NCBI GenBank assembly: GCA_963825505.1
Contig: CAWGTL010000014.1
Location: 186,001 to 250,000, forward strand
Direction of reading: 5' to 3'
DNA: 64,000 bases
From: JBBQSN01 sp963825505
Lineage (GTDB): Bacteria > Actinomycetota > Actinomycetes > Actinomycetales > CAWJMD01
The notes under the pieces were generated by a model that had not been told where the DNA came from, searched no databases, and saw only the letters and a list, made by a program, of their open reading frames with translations. Of the stretch, positions 40,422 to 48,327 are shown piece by piece. Made by a program: the position numbers and the translations under genes. Within the stretch, counting starts at the first letter, position 1. Each line of letters opens with the position of its first letter.

Positions 40422-41300
40422 TCACCGTCGGAGCTCGACCACCTCGTCCAGCCGCTGGAGCTTGTGCGGGTTGCGGATCGCGTAGATGCGGGTGATCCGG
40501 CCGTCCTCGATGGTGAACGCCACGGCGGTGTCGTTCGCGCCGCCGGGGTCGATGCGTGCCGCGATGCCGCCGTTGAGGTCGACGACGAAGGCCGTGGCGT
40601 CGGGCACCTCCTCGGCGAAGCGGGCCATCACCGGGGCGAGCTTGGCGGACCCGCGCACGGGCTTCGGGATCGTCGGGGCGAGGCCGCCGCCGTCGCCCAC
40701 GACGAGCACGTCGGGAGCCAGCACCTCGAGCAGCCCGGGCACGTCGCCGGTGGTCAGCGCGGAGAGGAACCGCTCGACCACCCGCTGCTGCTCGGTACGG
40801 CTCACCGACACCCGCGGCCGGCGCGCTGCCACGTGCTTGCGAGCCCGGGTGGCGATCTGGCGCACCGCCGCCGGCGACTTGTCCAGCGCCTCGGCGATCT
40901 CGTCGTACGGCACGTCGAAGACCTCGCGGAGGACGAAGACCGCGCGCTCCGTCGGCAGCAGGGTCTCCAGCACCGCCAGCATCGCGATCGACACGCTCTC
41001 CGCGAGCTCGACGTCGTCGGCCACGTCCGGGCTGGTCAGGACGGGCTCGGGCAACCACTCGCCCACGTACTCCTCGCGCCGCCGAGCGAGCGTGCGGAAC
41101 CGGTTGAGGCAGACCCTGCTCGTGATCCGCACGAGGTAGGCCCGCGGGTCCCGGACGTCGTTGCGCGCGGCGTCGTCGAGGGCCGCCCACCGCAGCCAGG
41201 TCTCCTGCACCACGTCCTCGGCGTCGGCGACCGAGCCGAGCATCTCGTAGGCCACGGTGAACAGCAGACTGCGGTGGGCGACGAAGGAGTCCTCGCTCAT
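40422..41300 (-). CDS. ECF41-type sigma factor (SigJ-like) with SnoaL-like C-terminus
   Basis: Sigma2 and sigma4 domains are clear (DAEDVVQETWLRW; LPTERAVFVLREVFDVPYDEIAEALDKSPAAVRQIATRARKHV). The three ECF41 marks are present: WLPEP between the domains, DGGG (VVGDGGGLAP) and NPHKL near the C-terminus, matching the group's NPDKL. The SnoaL-like C-terminal domain controls activity in place of a separate anti-sigma factor. The gene overlaps the upstream carboxymuconolactone decarboxylase gene as ATGA, the classic ECF41 arrangement. Confidence 0.92.
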   Translation of the reverse strand: MSEDSFVAHRSLLFTVAYEMLGSVADAEDVVQETWLRWAALDDAARNDVRDPRAYLVRITSRVCLNRFRTLARRREEYVGEWLPEPVLTSPDVADDVELAESVSIAMLAVLETLLPTERAVFVLREVFDVPYDEIAEALDKSPAAVRQIATRARKHVAARRPRVSVSRTEQQRVVERFLSALTTGDVPGLLEVLAPDVLVVGDGGGLAPTIPKPVRGSAKLAPVMARFAEEVPDATAFVVDLNGGIAARIDPGGANDTAVAFTIEDGRITRIYAIRNPHKLQRLDEVVELRR

Positions 41301-41887
41301 GACGCGGACGCTACCGCCGGGCGCTCGGCCAGCGGCTTCAGCCCGCAGGCGGCGGCGAAGCCGTCGGACTCGATGCCGAGCGCCACGTTGCCACGCGTGC
41401 TCATGTTCGCGAACGCGATCACCGAGGTCAGCTCGACCACGGCCGCAGGCCCCAGCTGGGCGTGCAGCCGGTCCACCAGCTCGTCGGTCACGGTCGGGGG
41501 CGTCTCGCTCATCGCCTCGGCGTACTCGAGGACGTCGCGCTCCAGCGGGGTGAAGACGCCCGCCTCGCGCCAGCGCGGGATCTCACGCGCCTTCTCCACG
41601 TCGAGCCCCCTGTTGCGGGCCTCGAAGTAGTTGAAGTCCAGGCACCACGTGCAGCCGACCAGGGACGCGACCGCCATGTGGGCGAACGACTTCAGGCTCT
41701 CGTCGCAGGCGTCCCACTTCTGCAGCTTGCCGCCGAGGCCGGCGCTGGCGAACAGCACCTTGGGGTTGTGCCAGTAGACGCCTACGGCCGTCGGCACCTT
41801 GCCCAGCTTCTTCATCATCATGCGCTTGATGAGCGCTCCCTTGAGGCCTGTGACCTCGGCCGGGGGGATGCGGGTGGTGTGCTCCAT
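41297..41887 (-). CDS. Carboxymuconolactone decarboxylase-family protein (ECF41 partner)
   Basis: The 196-residue protein belongs to the AhpD/CMD fold. The redox-type motif VGCTWCLDFNYFEA (CxxC) follows SFAHMAVASL, and RDVLEYAEAMSETPPTVTDELV is typical. CMD proteins are one of the three partner types encoded beside ECF41 sigma factors. AGGAGGAGAC precedes the ATG. A TGTCACA-N16-TGTC element lies upstream, so the operon is probably transcribed by its own sigma factor. Confidence 0.88.
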   Translation of the reverse strand: MEHTTRIPPAEVTGLKGALIKRMMMKKLGKVPTAVGVYWHNPKVLFASAGLGGKLQKWDACDESLKSFAHMAVASLVGCTWCLDFNYFEARNRGLDVEKAREIPRWREAGVFTPLERDVLEYAEAMSETPPTVTDELVDRLHAQLGPAAVVELTSVIAFANMSTRGNVALGIESDGFAAACGLKPLAERPAVASAS

Positions 41888-41943
41888 GTCTCCTCCTGAG
41901 TCGGTGGCTGCGCTGACGACGGGGTGGGTCGTCGCGTCATGAA

Positions 41944-41970
41944 GACACCGGCCGGAGAGCGGATGTGACA
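41944..41970 (-). promoter_or_regulatory. ECF41-dependent promoter
   Basis: On the minus strand TGTCACA (41970-41964) is followed after 16 nt by TGTC (41947-41944), close to the published ECF41 consensus TGTCACA-N16-CGTC. It lies 57 nt before the decarboxylase ATG and within the 121-nt divergent region shared with the hydrolase gene. Confidence 0.7.
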
Positions 41971-42008
41971 CGAGGGCACGCGCGATCTCGTCGTGCCAGA
42001 CTTCCTGT

Positions 42009-42878
42009 GTGTTCGATGGCTTCACCGAGTCGATGGTCGACGCAGGCGACCTGCGGTTGCTCGTTCGGTCCGGGGGCGCCGGACCGGCGCTGCTGCTGCT
42101 GCACGGCCACCCGCGTACGTCGGCGACCTGGCACCGCGTCGCTCCTGCGCTGGTCGACCGCGGCTTCACCGTGGTGTGTGCCGACCTCCCTGGCTACGGC
42201 CGCTCGGACAAGCCGGAACCGACTGCAGACCACGCAGCACACTCCAAACGAGTCGGTGCCTGCCGTCTGCTGCACGCCATGCGAGAGCTCGGGCACGACC
42301 GGTTCGCCGTGGTCGGTCACGACCGCGGCAGCTACTACGCCCTGCGCCTGGCGCTGGACCATCCCGCCAGCGTCACGCGGCTGGCCCTGCTGGACGGCCT
42401 ACCGATCAGCGAGCACCTCGACCGGGCGAACGCCCGGTTCGCCACCGCGTGGTGGCACTGGTTCTTCTTCGCTCAACCGGAGATCCCCGAACGCGTCATC
42501 GGGGCCGACCCCGACGCCTGGTATCACGGGGACCCCGAGACCATGGGTCGGGAGAACCACGCCGAGTGGCTGCGAGCGATCCGCGATCCTGCCGTGGTCA
42601 GAGGCATGCTCGAGGACTACCGAGCCGGCCTCACGGTCGACGCCGACCACGAGCGCGCCGATCGCGCCGCGGGCCGACGCGTCGAACAGCCCCTGCTGGT
42701 GCTGTGGTCCCTGCGCGACGACCTCGAGGACCTCTACGGCGACCCGCTGGCCATCTGGTCCGCGTGGGCAGACGACGTCACCGGCCACGGCATCGACTCC
42801 GGCCATCACGTGGCCGAGGAAGCCCCGGAAGAACTCGCCCGGGCGCTCTCGGACTTCCTGACGCTCGCGCCTCGGTAG
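42009..42878 (+). CDS. Alpha/beta hydrolase, haloacetate dehalogenase-like
   Basis: The 289-residue protein has the oxyanion segment LLLLHGHPRTSATWHRVAP, the nucleophile elbow VVGHDRGSYYALRLALDHP with Asp as nucleophile, and a C-terminal His in DSGHHVAEEAPEELA. The Asp nucleophile and GHDRG motif place it with fluoroacetate/haloacetate dehalogenases and epoxide hydrolases, not esterases. The cap domain has the WHWFFFAQPEIPERVI stretch seen in that group. It is divergent from the ECF41 operon and may be part of its regulon (inference). Confidence 0.83.
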   Translation: MFDGFTESMVDAGDLRLLVRSGGAGPALLLLHGHPRTSATWHRVAPALVDRGFTVVCADLPGYGRSDKPEPTADHAAHSKRVGACRLLHAMRELGHDRFAVVGHDRGSYYALRLALDHPASVTRLALLDGLPISEHLDRANARFATAWWHWFFFAQPEIPERVIGADPDAWYHGDPETMGRENHAEWLRAIRDPAVVRGMLEDYRAGLTVDADHERADRAAGRRVEQPLLVLWSLRDDLEDLYGDPLAIWSAWADDVTGHGIDSGHHVAEEAPEELARALSDFLTLAPR

Positions 42879-42903
42879 GAGATCCTCGACGGGCGTCCGC
42901 ACC

Positions 42904-43176
42904 TCAGACCGGTTCGAGCACCGCGACCGGGATCGTCCGGCCCGCCTTGCGGGCGTACCGGGTGACCTCGGGAGCCTCGGCCAGGACCGCGTCACGCCAC
43001 ATCGCATCGCGCTCGTCACCGAGCAGCTCACGGACCGTTGCCTTGAAGTGCCGATCCCGCACCTGGACCTGCGCAACCGTCGCCTGCCGAAGGTTCTCCA
43101 TCCACACGCCGACGCGGTTTCCGATGCGGGTCCACGTCGCCCTCATCGCGCTGTTCCGCACGCCGCTCTCATGCAC
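42904..43176 (-). pseudogene. 5'-truncated F420-type nitroreductase gene
   Basis: The last 60 residues (VQVRDRHFKATVRELLGDERDAMWRDAVLAEAPEVTRYARKAGRTIPVAVLEPV) are the normal C-terminus of deazaflavin-dependent nitroreductase-family proteins. The N-terminal half with the substrate and F420 pocket is missing and replaced by about 25 unrelated residues. A functional enzyme is unlikely. The break lies close to the MazEF unit, suggesting rearrangement. Confidence 0.6.
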
Positions 43177-43298
43177 CGACGGTAGCGAGGACCCGGCCCC
43201 GCGCTTACCAGCGCTCGACGCGGCGGAGTGTGGCGCTCGCGTTGCACGGGGTAGTGAAGCGTGTTGATCCGAAGGTTTACAGAAAGTCGACTCCTCTC

Positions 43299-43532
43299 AT
43301 GTCGACGACCACGGTCAAGGTTCGAGCCAGCACCCGGGACCAGCTGCTCGCGATCGGCGCCTCTCGACACCTCAGCGCTGATCAGGTCATCGTCACTGCC
43401 TTGGCGGCGCTGCTGCGCGACGAACGACGCCAGCTCGCCGCCGCCGGGGCCCGCGCCATCGCTGCCGACCCCGCTGACCTCGCCGGGATCAAGGCGATCC
43501 GAGACGACGTCGCAGCTCTGCATGCGGGGTGA
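43299..43532 (+). CDS. mazE: MazE-like antitoxin
   Basis: The 77-residue protein (MSTTTVKVRASTRDQLLAIGASRHLSADQVIVTALAALL) has a ribbon-helix-helix start of the type that accompanies MazF toxins in actinobacteria, and a helical acidic C-terminus. The ATG at 43299 gives the conserved start; the frame is open further upstream without meaning. It overlaps mazF by 11 nt. Confidence 0.75.
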   Translation: MSTTTVKVRASTRDQLLAIGASRHLSADQVIVTALAALLRDERRQLAAAGARAIAADPADLAGIKAIRDDVAALHAG

Positions 43533-43827
43533 GGTCTACCGGCTGCCCGCCCGCGGCAAGGGCCACGAACAGCAGGGCAGGCGGTACGCCGTGGTCCTGC
43601 AACCCGATTGGCTGGCACTGAGCTCCTGGATCGTCGCGGTCACCAGCAGCAGCGCTCGACCGACGAGCTTCCGCCCGGGCGTGGAGATCGCCGGCCAGCC
43701 GACACTCGTGCTGTGCGACCAGATCGCCACGGTCGACCTCAACCGGCTCGCGGAGCCCGCGGGCTTCCTGAGCCTGGACGAGATGCAGCGTGTCGATGCC
43801 GCTCTCGCTCTTGTTCTCGACCTCTGA
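43522..43827 (+). CDS. mazF: MazF/PemK-family endoribonuclease toxin
   Basis: The 101-residue protein starts MRGEVYRLPARGKGHEQQGRRYAVVLQPD, with the RG and RP-like positions of MazF, and contains ALSSWIVAVTSSSARPTSFRPGVEI and LVLCDQIATVDLNRL, the conserved SH3-like barrel strands ending in the D-Q-I segment. These toxins cut mRNA at short sequences. Length is normal and no defect is seen. It is transcribed with mazE. Confidence 0.85.
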   Translation: MRGEVYRLPARGKGHEQQGRRYAVVLQPDWLALSSWIVAVTSSSARPTSFRPGVEIAGQPTLVLCDQIATVDLNRLAEPAGFLSLDEMQRVDAALALVLDL

Positions 43828-44114
43828 CGCCGACCGGCGGCGCAACGGGGCGGCCCAAGGACGGCGTCGGCTGTGGCCCGCAGTTGACCGGCGCGCGAGG
43901 GGCCCTGGCAGAAGGCGGTGTCGGGCTCGAGCTCGTGGGTTCGCGCGAAGGTCCCGACCGCCGAGACCGCGCACTCGAGAAGATGGCGTTCGTACTCGAC
44001 CGCGTTCTCCTTCCGGCATGCCTCGCCGGCCGCTCGATGCCCGCCGACGCCAACGCACCTACATGCGGCGGCCGAGCCCGACCTGGTGGCGGGCCCGGCC
44101 GAAGACGGTGGTGG
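43828..44114. other. Intergenic region without recognisable gene
   Basis: I see no family similarity, ribosome-binding site or clear hairpin in this 287-nt stretch after mazF. Open frames here lack coding character. The similar stretch 44718-44996 after the next gene is likewise empty. Confidence 0.5.
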
Positions 44115-44717
44115 TCAGGCCATCTCGGGGACGTGCAGGTGCGCATAAGCCAGGTCGAACTCGTGCACGTCGACGATCTGGCCGCCTGCGTCGCTCGCGG
44201 CCCGGTTGCGCATGTCGTCGGCCGCCGAGCGGCTGGCTTCCATCGTGGCGCGGGTCTCCCAGGCCGTGGTTGCGCAACCCAGCCCGGTCGACCGGTTCAT
44301 GAGCAGGCTGGCGCTGCAGAATCCGTGGGTCTGCTCGAGCCGGGGAAGGATCCCGACCCGGAAGGTCTCCGTCATGGCGTCGAGGTCGCCCTGCAGCCAG
44401 CTGACTCGGCAGCACTCGCCGTGGTGGGTGCGGTGCATGACGGCGATCTCCCAAGCGTCTACCTGCATGGAGCCGCCGAGAATGTCCCGCCCGCGATCGC
44501 GGAGGGGGCGAAGTTGCTCATCGCTGGCGCGCATGGCCGCCTCGTCCTCCCACGAACTTGTTGCAATGCACTCCCCGGTCTCGTGGTCGACCAGCAGTGA
44601 GAGGCCGCGACAGCCCTCGATCTTGTCGAGCATGGGCCCCGCTTCGTTCTTGACGAACGCGATGCCCGCGTCGATGTTGCCGGGCTTCCCGTGGAATGTG
44701 GTGGAACGTGCGTACAT
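44115..44717 (-). CDS. Two-domain antibiotic-biosynthesis-monooxygenase-like protein
   Basis: The 200-residue protein holds two ferredoxin-like ABM-type domains. The first (YARSTTFHGKPGNIDAGIAFVKNEAGPMLDKIEGCRGLSLLVDHETGECIATSSWEDEAAM) is the standard pattern; the second, from about residue 105, repeats it in degenerate form (GFCSASLLMNRSTGLGCATTAWETRATM). Such proteins are small cofactor-free oxygenases or stress proteins. The ATG at 44717 starts directly at the first strand. Confidence 0.72.
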   Translation of the reverse strand: MYARSTTFHGKPGNIDAGIAFVKNEAGPMLDKIEGCRGLSLLVDHETGECIATSSWEDEAAMRASDEQLRPLRDRGRDILGGSMQVDAWEIAVMHRTHHGECCRVSWLQGDLDAMTETFRVGILPRLEQTHGFCSASLLMNRSTGLGCATTAWETRATMEASRSAADDMRNRAASDAGGQIVDVHEFDLAYAHLHVPEMA

Positions 44718-44996
44718 GGTCGACTCCAATCGGGGACGCGGCAGCGCCCGGTCCGGCACCGCCGGCTGATCCCCTGCTTACTCCCTTGCGCGCGTGGACG
44801 CCATAGCCCGCTCTGCAATTCCCGGCCTCTTCGGGCCAGCACGCACCGGCCTCAGTCCGTCCGCGTGCGTGCGAAGGAGCGAAGGAGCATCGCGTGCCAG
44901 ATCCGCTTGCGGCGGATAGACCCAGCCACGGCCCCCATGCTCGGCGACGCCGAACAGCAGGTCGGTGTGGACGACGATCCCGCGCATACGACGCGG

Positions 44997-45587
44997 CTAC
45001 TTCGGGTTGATGCTCCAGAGCAGCTGATCGTAGTAGTTGGCGCCACCTGCGAAGTTCAGCTCCACGAACACCCGGTCTGTGTACGTCCCAGTCCACTTCT
45101 TGTACTTGCCGGTCCCGCCCACGATGTCACCGTCACCACCACCGCCGACTACCGCTCCGGGATCACCATTGAGATGCGTCGGTGGCTTGACCGATGGGTC
45201 CATGAGCGCACCTACGGTGCCGCTTTCACCCGAGTGCACGTAGATGTCGCCGTTGTCGAGATCGAACCAGATGAACTCACCGAAGGCGAGCGGTCCGCCG
45301 GTCAGATCGAGATTCTTCGTCCAGACGTAGATGGCCCCCTGGACCTTGCCCGTGGATGCATCGACGGCTGGCATCGAAACCGAAGGCTCACAATCCGAGT
45401 CGCACCACGTAGTGAACGACGAGGTAGCCGGCGTGGAGTGTGTATTCGGCACGGCCGGCCCGTTGTAGACCAGGACGATGCTCTGCGGAGAGGATGCGCC
45501 GCCACCCGATGCGACCACCACATCGCTGCCAGCCATCAGTGCACCAGCTGCAAGCGCCGCCGCAGCGGCTGTTAACCGAAACCTCAT
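44997..45587 (-). CDS. Secreted protein, possibly allene-oxide-cyclase-like barrel
   Basis: A signal peptide (MRFRLTAAAAALAAGALMAG) is followed by a beta-rich domain. The segment DIVGGTGKYKKWTGTYTDRVFVELNF resembles the GGTGxYxxxxG motif of allene oxide cyclase/dirigent-type barrels, but the match is short. Two cysteines in TTWCDSDCEP could form a disulfide. AAGGAG lies seven nucleotides before the ATG at 45587. The base composition is lower in GC than the neighbours by eye, hinting at acquisition. Function unknown. Confidence 0.55.
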   Translation of the reverse strand: MRFRLTAAAAALAAGALMAGSDVVVASGGGASSPQSIVLVYNGPAVPNTHSTPATSSFTTWCDSDCEPSVSMPAVDASTGKVQGAIYVWTKNLDLTGGPLAFGEFIWFDLDNGDIYVHSGESGTVGALMDPSVKPPTHLNGDPGAVVGGGGDGDIVGGTGKYKKWTGTYTDRVFVELNFAGGANYYDQLLWSINPK

Positions 45588-45834
45588 GGGGCATCTCCTT
45601 GTTCGAGCGGAATGACGACTAGCGACTCGGCCCCGCGCTCCGTCGGAGGAGCGCTGCTTGCGACACTCCCACCGTTCCGGGGTGACGTCCATGCCCGCAT
45701 CAACGCAGAAGTTGCCCATTCCTCACTTTGCTTGGGACTCCTGCGACCTGGGCGAACCTGAAGCGTCCGCTATGCCCCTGCCCGGCCTTCCGCCTTGCCG
45801 CCGTACGGCGGAGCCCGACCATGCCGCGGGTCGC

Positions 45835-46027
45835 GTGCCCTGAGCCGCGTCCAACTGGCGTTGGAGCACCGACAGCCTGCGCAGACGCTCGGCGCGGACG
45901 GCGGCCGATCGGGCGACGAGGACGCTGAGGTGGAGCTTGGCCGGCGTGATGGCGCTGATCGCGAGCTCGCCCTCGAGGCGCCGACGTCGTCGGCGACGAT
46001 CACGCTCGTGTCGAGGACGGCCCTCAC
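45835..46027 (-). pseudogene. Frameshifted and truncated VapC toxin gene
   Basis: From the GTG at 46027 the frame reads VRAVLDTSVIVAD, the start of a PIN domain with its first Asp. In a second frame the gene continues as LEGELAISAITPAKLHLSVLVARSAAVRAERLRRLSVLQRQLDA and then loses similarity, with the last acidic residues missing. A deletion explains the frame change, and the 3' half is gone. The stretch 45588-45834 beyond it holds no recognisable gene. Confidence 0.65.
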
Positions 46028-46287
46028 GGCCGCTCGAAGGGATCGGTCAGCGTGTCGTCCGACCGCTCGCGGTCCTCGTCCCGGTCCGGGTCGCCCGGAC
46101 CGCGGAACAGGTCGTCGATCTCGTCCCACGTCCGCCAGCGACGAGGAGCCGCGGCGACGAGCCGGGCGCTCGCTCGGCCGGCCACGGTGATCGTGAGCTG
46201 CTCACCCGCCTCGACCCGGCGGAGCAGGTCAGAGGCGCTTTGGCGGAGCTCGCGGGGGCCGACGTCCGTCAATCGCAGGCTGTGCAC
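46024..46287 (-). CDS. Phd/YefM-type antitoxin
   Basis: The 87-residue protein has the Phd pattern VGPRELRQSASDLLRRVEAGEQLTITVAGRASARLV, a DNA-binding domain that also represses the operon, and an acidic C-terminus. GTG at 46287 is chosen because it gives the standard N-terminus. It overlaps the VapC remnant as GTGA. The antitoxin appears intact although its toxin is broken. Confidence 0.8.
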   Translation of the reverse strand: MHSLRLTDVGPRELRQSASDLLRRVEAGEQLTITVAGRASARLVAAAPRRWRTWDEIDDLFRGPGDPDRDEDRERSDDTLTDPFERP

Positions 46288-46351
46288 AGGTGCTGCACCG
46301 AGCGCCGTGCTGGGTGAGGCCGAGGCCGCGCGGCACAGTACGTTCGAGTAC

Positions 46352-47155
46352 GTGGACACCCAGGCCGTGCTCGATCTCGTGCGGGAGGTGTCGGCGGCCG
46401 TCGTCGAGCCGCGGTTCCGTGCGCTCGCGGACGGCGAGGTGATGGAGAAGAACCCGGGCGACCTGGTCACCGTCGCCGACCACGAGGCCGAGGTGCTGCT
46501 CACCCGGGCGCTGAACCAGGCCTACCCCGACGCGCTCGTGCTGGGCGAGGAGGCCGCCTCGGCCGACCCGTCCCTGCTCGATCGCTACGCGGCGGCGCCG
46601 CACGCGTTCACGGTCGACCCCGTCGACGGGACGAAGAACTTCGTCCGCGGCTCCAAGGACCACGCGGTGATGGTGGCCGAGGTGCGCACCGGCGAGGTCG
46701 TCCGCAGCTGGATCTGGCACCCGCAGCACCGCGTCGCCTACGTGGCCGAGGTCGGTGCCGGCGCCTGGCGCGACGGCGAGCGGCTCGTCCGCCCCGAGCG
46801 CGACCCGGGCGCGGCGCCGCGCGGCGTCACCTCGCACCAGCCGTGGGTTGGCCTCGCGCTCGACGGCTTGCCGCCGCTGGAGCTCACCTGGGTCTCGTGC
46901 GGCATCGACTACGCCCGGCTCGCCGAGGGCGCTGCCGACTACGTGCTGTACCGCGGTGTCACGGTCTCCGGTCAGCGCCGCGGCCTGCCGTGGGACCACG
47001 CGCCGGGCTCGCTGCTGCTGTCCGAGGCCGGTGGGCACGTCACGCTCTTCGGCGGCGACCCGTACGACCCGCGCGTGCTCCCCGACGAAGGCCTCGTGGC
47101 CGCCGGGGACGACGCCACGGGGGCACTGGTGCGAGGTCTGCTCCCGCTGCCCTGA
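46352..47155 (+). CDS. Inositol monophosphatase-family phosphatase (histidinol-phosphatase-like)
   Basis: Metal-binding motifs are GEEAA (near residue 66), DPVDGTKNF and PWDHAPGSLLLSEAGG, the last being the WDxAxG equivalent. The 267-residue length and VTVADHEAEVLLTRAL fit the HisN/IMPase group. Actinobacterial members are often histidinol-phosphate phosphatases, but inositol phosphate is equally possible. TACGTT lies seven nucleotides before the GTG, so the mRNA may be leaderless. Confidence 0.83.
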   Translation: MDTQAVLDLVREVSAAVVEPRFRALADGEVMEKNPGDLVTVADHEAEVLLTRALNQAYPDALVLGEEAASADPSLLDRYAAAPHAFTVDPVDGTKNFVRGSKDHAVMVAEVRTGEVVRSWIWHPQHRVAYVAEVGAGAWRDGERLVRPERDPGAAPRGVTSHQPWVGLALDGLPPLELTWVSCGIDYARLAEGAADYVLYRGVTVSGQRRGLPWDHAPGSLLLSEAGGHVTLFGGDPYDPRVLPDEGLVAAGDDATGALVRGLLPLP

Positions 47156-47194
47156 CCGAGCGCGTCGCCAGCCCCGACCTGCCACGATGTGGCC

Positions 47195-48055
47195 GTGCAC
47201 CGCCACTACAACGGCCTCAAGACGGCCATGCTGCTCGGCCTCCTCGGCGCCGTCGTCATCGGTGCGAGCTGGTTGCTCTTCGGCCGCAGCTCGACGGCGC
47301 TGGTCATCGGGCTCGCGATCGCCCTGGTGATGAACGGGATCGCCTACTGGCGGTCGTCCACGATCGCGCTGAAGGCGATGCACGCCTACCCGGTCACCGA
47401 GCAGCAGCAGCCGACGATGTACGCCATCGTGCGCGAGCTCTCGCAGACGGCCGGGCAGCCGATGCCGGCGCTCTACGTCTCGCCCACGGCCAACCCGAAC
47501 GCGTTCGCCACCGGCCGCAACCCGAAGAACGCGGCGGTCTGCTGCACCGAGGGGATCCTCGCGATCCTCGACGAGCGCGAGCTGCGCGGGGTGCTCGGCC
47601 ACGAGCTGATGCACGTCTACAACCGCGACATCCTCACGTCGTCGGTCGCCGCCTCCGCCTCGTCAGTTCTCACCTTCCTCGCCTACGGCGCCATGTACTT
47701 CGGCGGCGACGCGCGCCGTCCGAACCCGATCGGCGCGATCGCCATCAGCATCCTCGGCCCGCTCGCGGCGGGGTTGGTGCAGATGGCGATCTCGCGCACC
47801 CGGGAGTACGACGCCGACGAGGACGGCTCGACCCTCACCGGTGACCCGCTGGCGCTCGCGTCGGCGCTCGCCAAGCTCGACGCCGGCGTCAAGCAGCGTC
47901 CCCTGCCGCCGCAGCGTGACCTGGTCAACACCAGCCACCTGATGATCGCCAACCCGTTCAGCGCCCGCGGTGTCAGCCGTCTGTTCGCCACGCACCCGCC
48001 GATGGCGGACAGGATCGCCCGGCTGCAGGCGATGGCGGGACGCCCGCCCGCCTGA
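47195..48055 (+). CDS. htpX: HtpX-family membrane zinc protease
   Basis: HtpX degrades misfolded membrane proteins. The zinc motif HELMHVYNRD (HExxH) lies near residue 128 and the third ligand Glu in SRTREYDADEDG. Two N-terminal helices and a helix pair after HELMH (SSVAASASSVLTFLAYGAMYF; AISILGPLAAGLVQMAIS) fit the family, as does the THPPMADRIARL ending. GTG at 47195 gives the usual MHxHxNGLKT-like start; GTG at 47189 is two codons upstream. Confidence 0.92.
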   Translation: MHRHYNGLKTAMLLGLLGAVVIGASWLLFGRSSTALVIGLAIALVMNGIAYWRSSTIALKAMHAYPVTEQQQPTMYAIVRELSQTAGQPMPALYVSPTANPNAFATGRNPKNAAVCCTEGILAILDERELRGVLGHELMHVYNRDILTSSVAASASSVLTFLAYGAMYFGGDARRPNPIGAIAISILGPLAAGLVQMAISRTREYDADEDGSTLTGDPLALASALAKLDAGVKQRPLPPQRDLVNTSHLMIANPFSARGVSRLFATHPPMADRIARLQAMAGRPPA

Positions 48056-48076
48056 GCACGTCCGACGCGCTGATCT

Positions 48077-48107
48077 CACCTGTCGGGACGCAAGCGACCG
48101 ACAGGTG
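48077..48107. promoter_or_regulatory. Perfect inverted repeat before the sulfur operon
   Basis: CACCTGTCGG (48077-48086) pairs perfectly with CCGACAGGTG (48098-48107) around an 11-nt loop. It can serve as the htpX terminator or as an operator over the -35 region of the following promoter. The loop shares CAAGCGACC with the hairpin at 38429-38458. Confidence 0.55.
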
Positions 48108-48116
48108 GACATCACG

Positions 48117-48122
48117 TAGCCT
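48117..48122 (+). promoter_or_regulatory. -10 box TAGCCT before the leader peptide
   Basis: TAGCCT lies seven nucleotides before the GTG of the leader peptide, again the leaderless spacing. No good -35 hexamer is visible. Confidence 0.45.
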
Positions 48123-48129
48123 CGACGAC

Positions 48130-48222
48130 GTGTCCGACGCCCGCAGCACCCACCTCGTGACCCGCCGTCACGTGGATCTGCAGCGCGTGCACTCGGCCAC
48201 CTGTCGCCGCCGCCAGGCCTGA
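48130..48222 (+). CDS. Leader peptide upstream of sulfite reductase (30 residues)
   Basis: The peptide contains RRHVDLQRVHSATC and ends in RRRQA. Actinobacterial putative leader peptides upstream of sulfur genes share the pattern RRHVDLxRxxSAxC with a single late cysteine. It begins with GTG right behind a -10 box and ends 105 nt before the sulfite reductase ATG. The Cys codon followed by Arg codons suggests control by ribosome stalling on Cys or by cysteine supply (inference). Confidence 0.75.
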   Translation: MSDARSTHLVTRRHVDLQRVHSATCRRRQA

Positions 48223-48327
48223 GCGCCCTCCCGCGCTCCCCGGCCGACCCTCGCCGCCCTCCGGCTCCCCGGGCGCGCGCTCCCTACGACGGCCGCGCCT
48301 CCTCCCACCCCCTCGTGGAGGCACCGC

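Noticed and set aside
43230..43298. Promoter for MazEF
   Set aside because: TTGCAC, TTGATC and TTTACAG are present but no pair has acceptable spacing, so no promoter is reported.
44778..44987. Small minus-strand frame that resembles part of a regulator
   Set aside because: The frame has no convincing motif, no ribosome-binding site and no conserved neighbour; similarity to regulators was only an impression.
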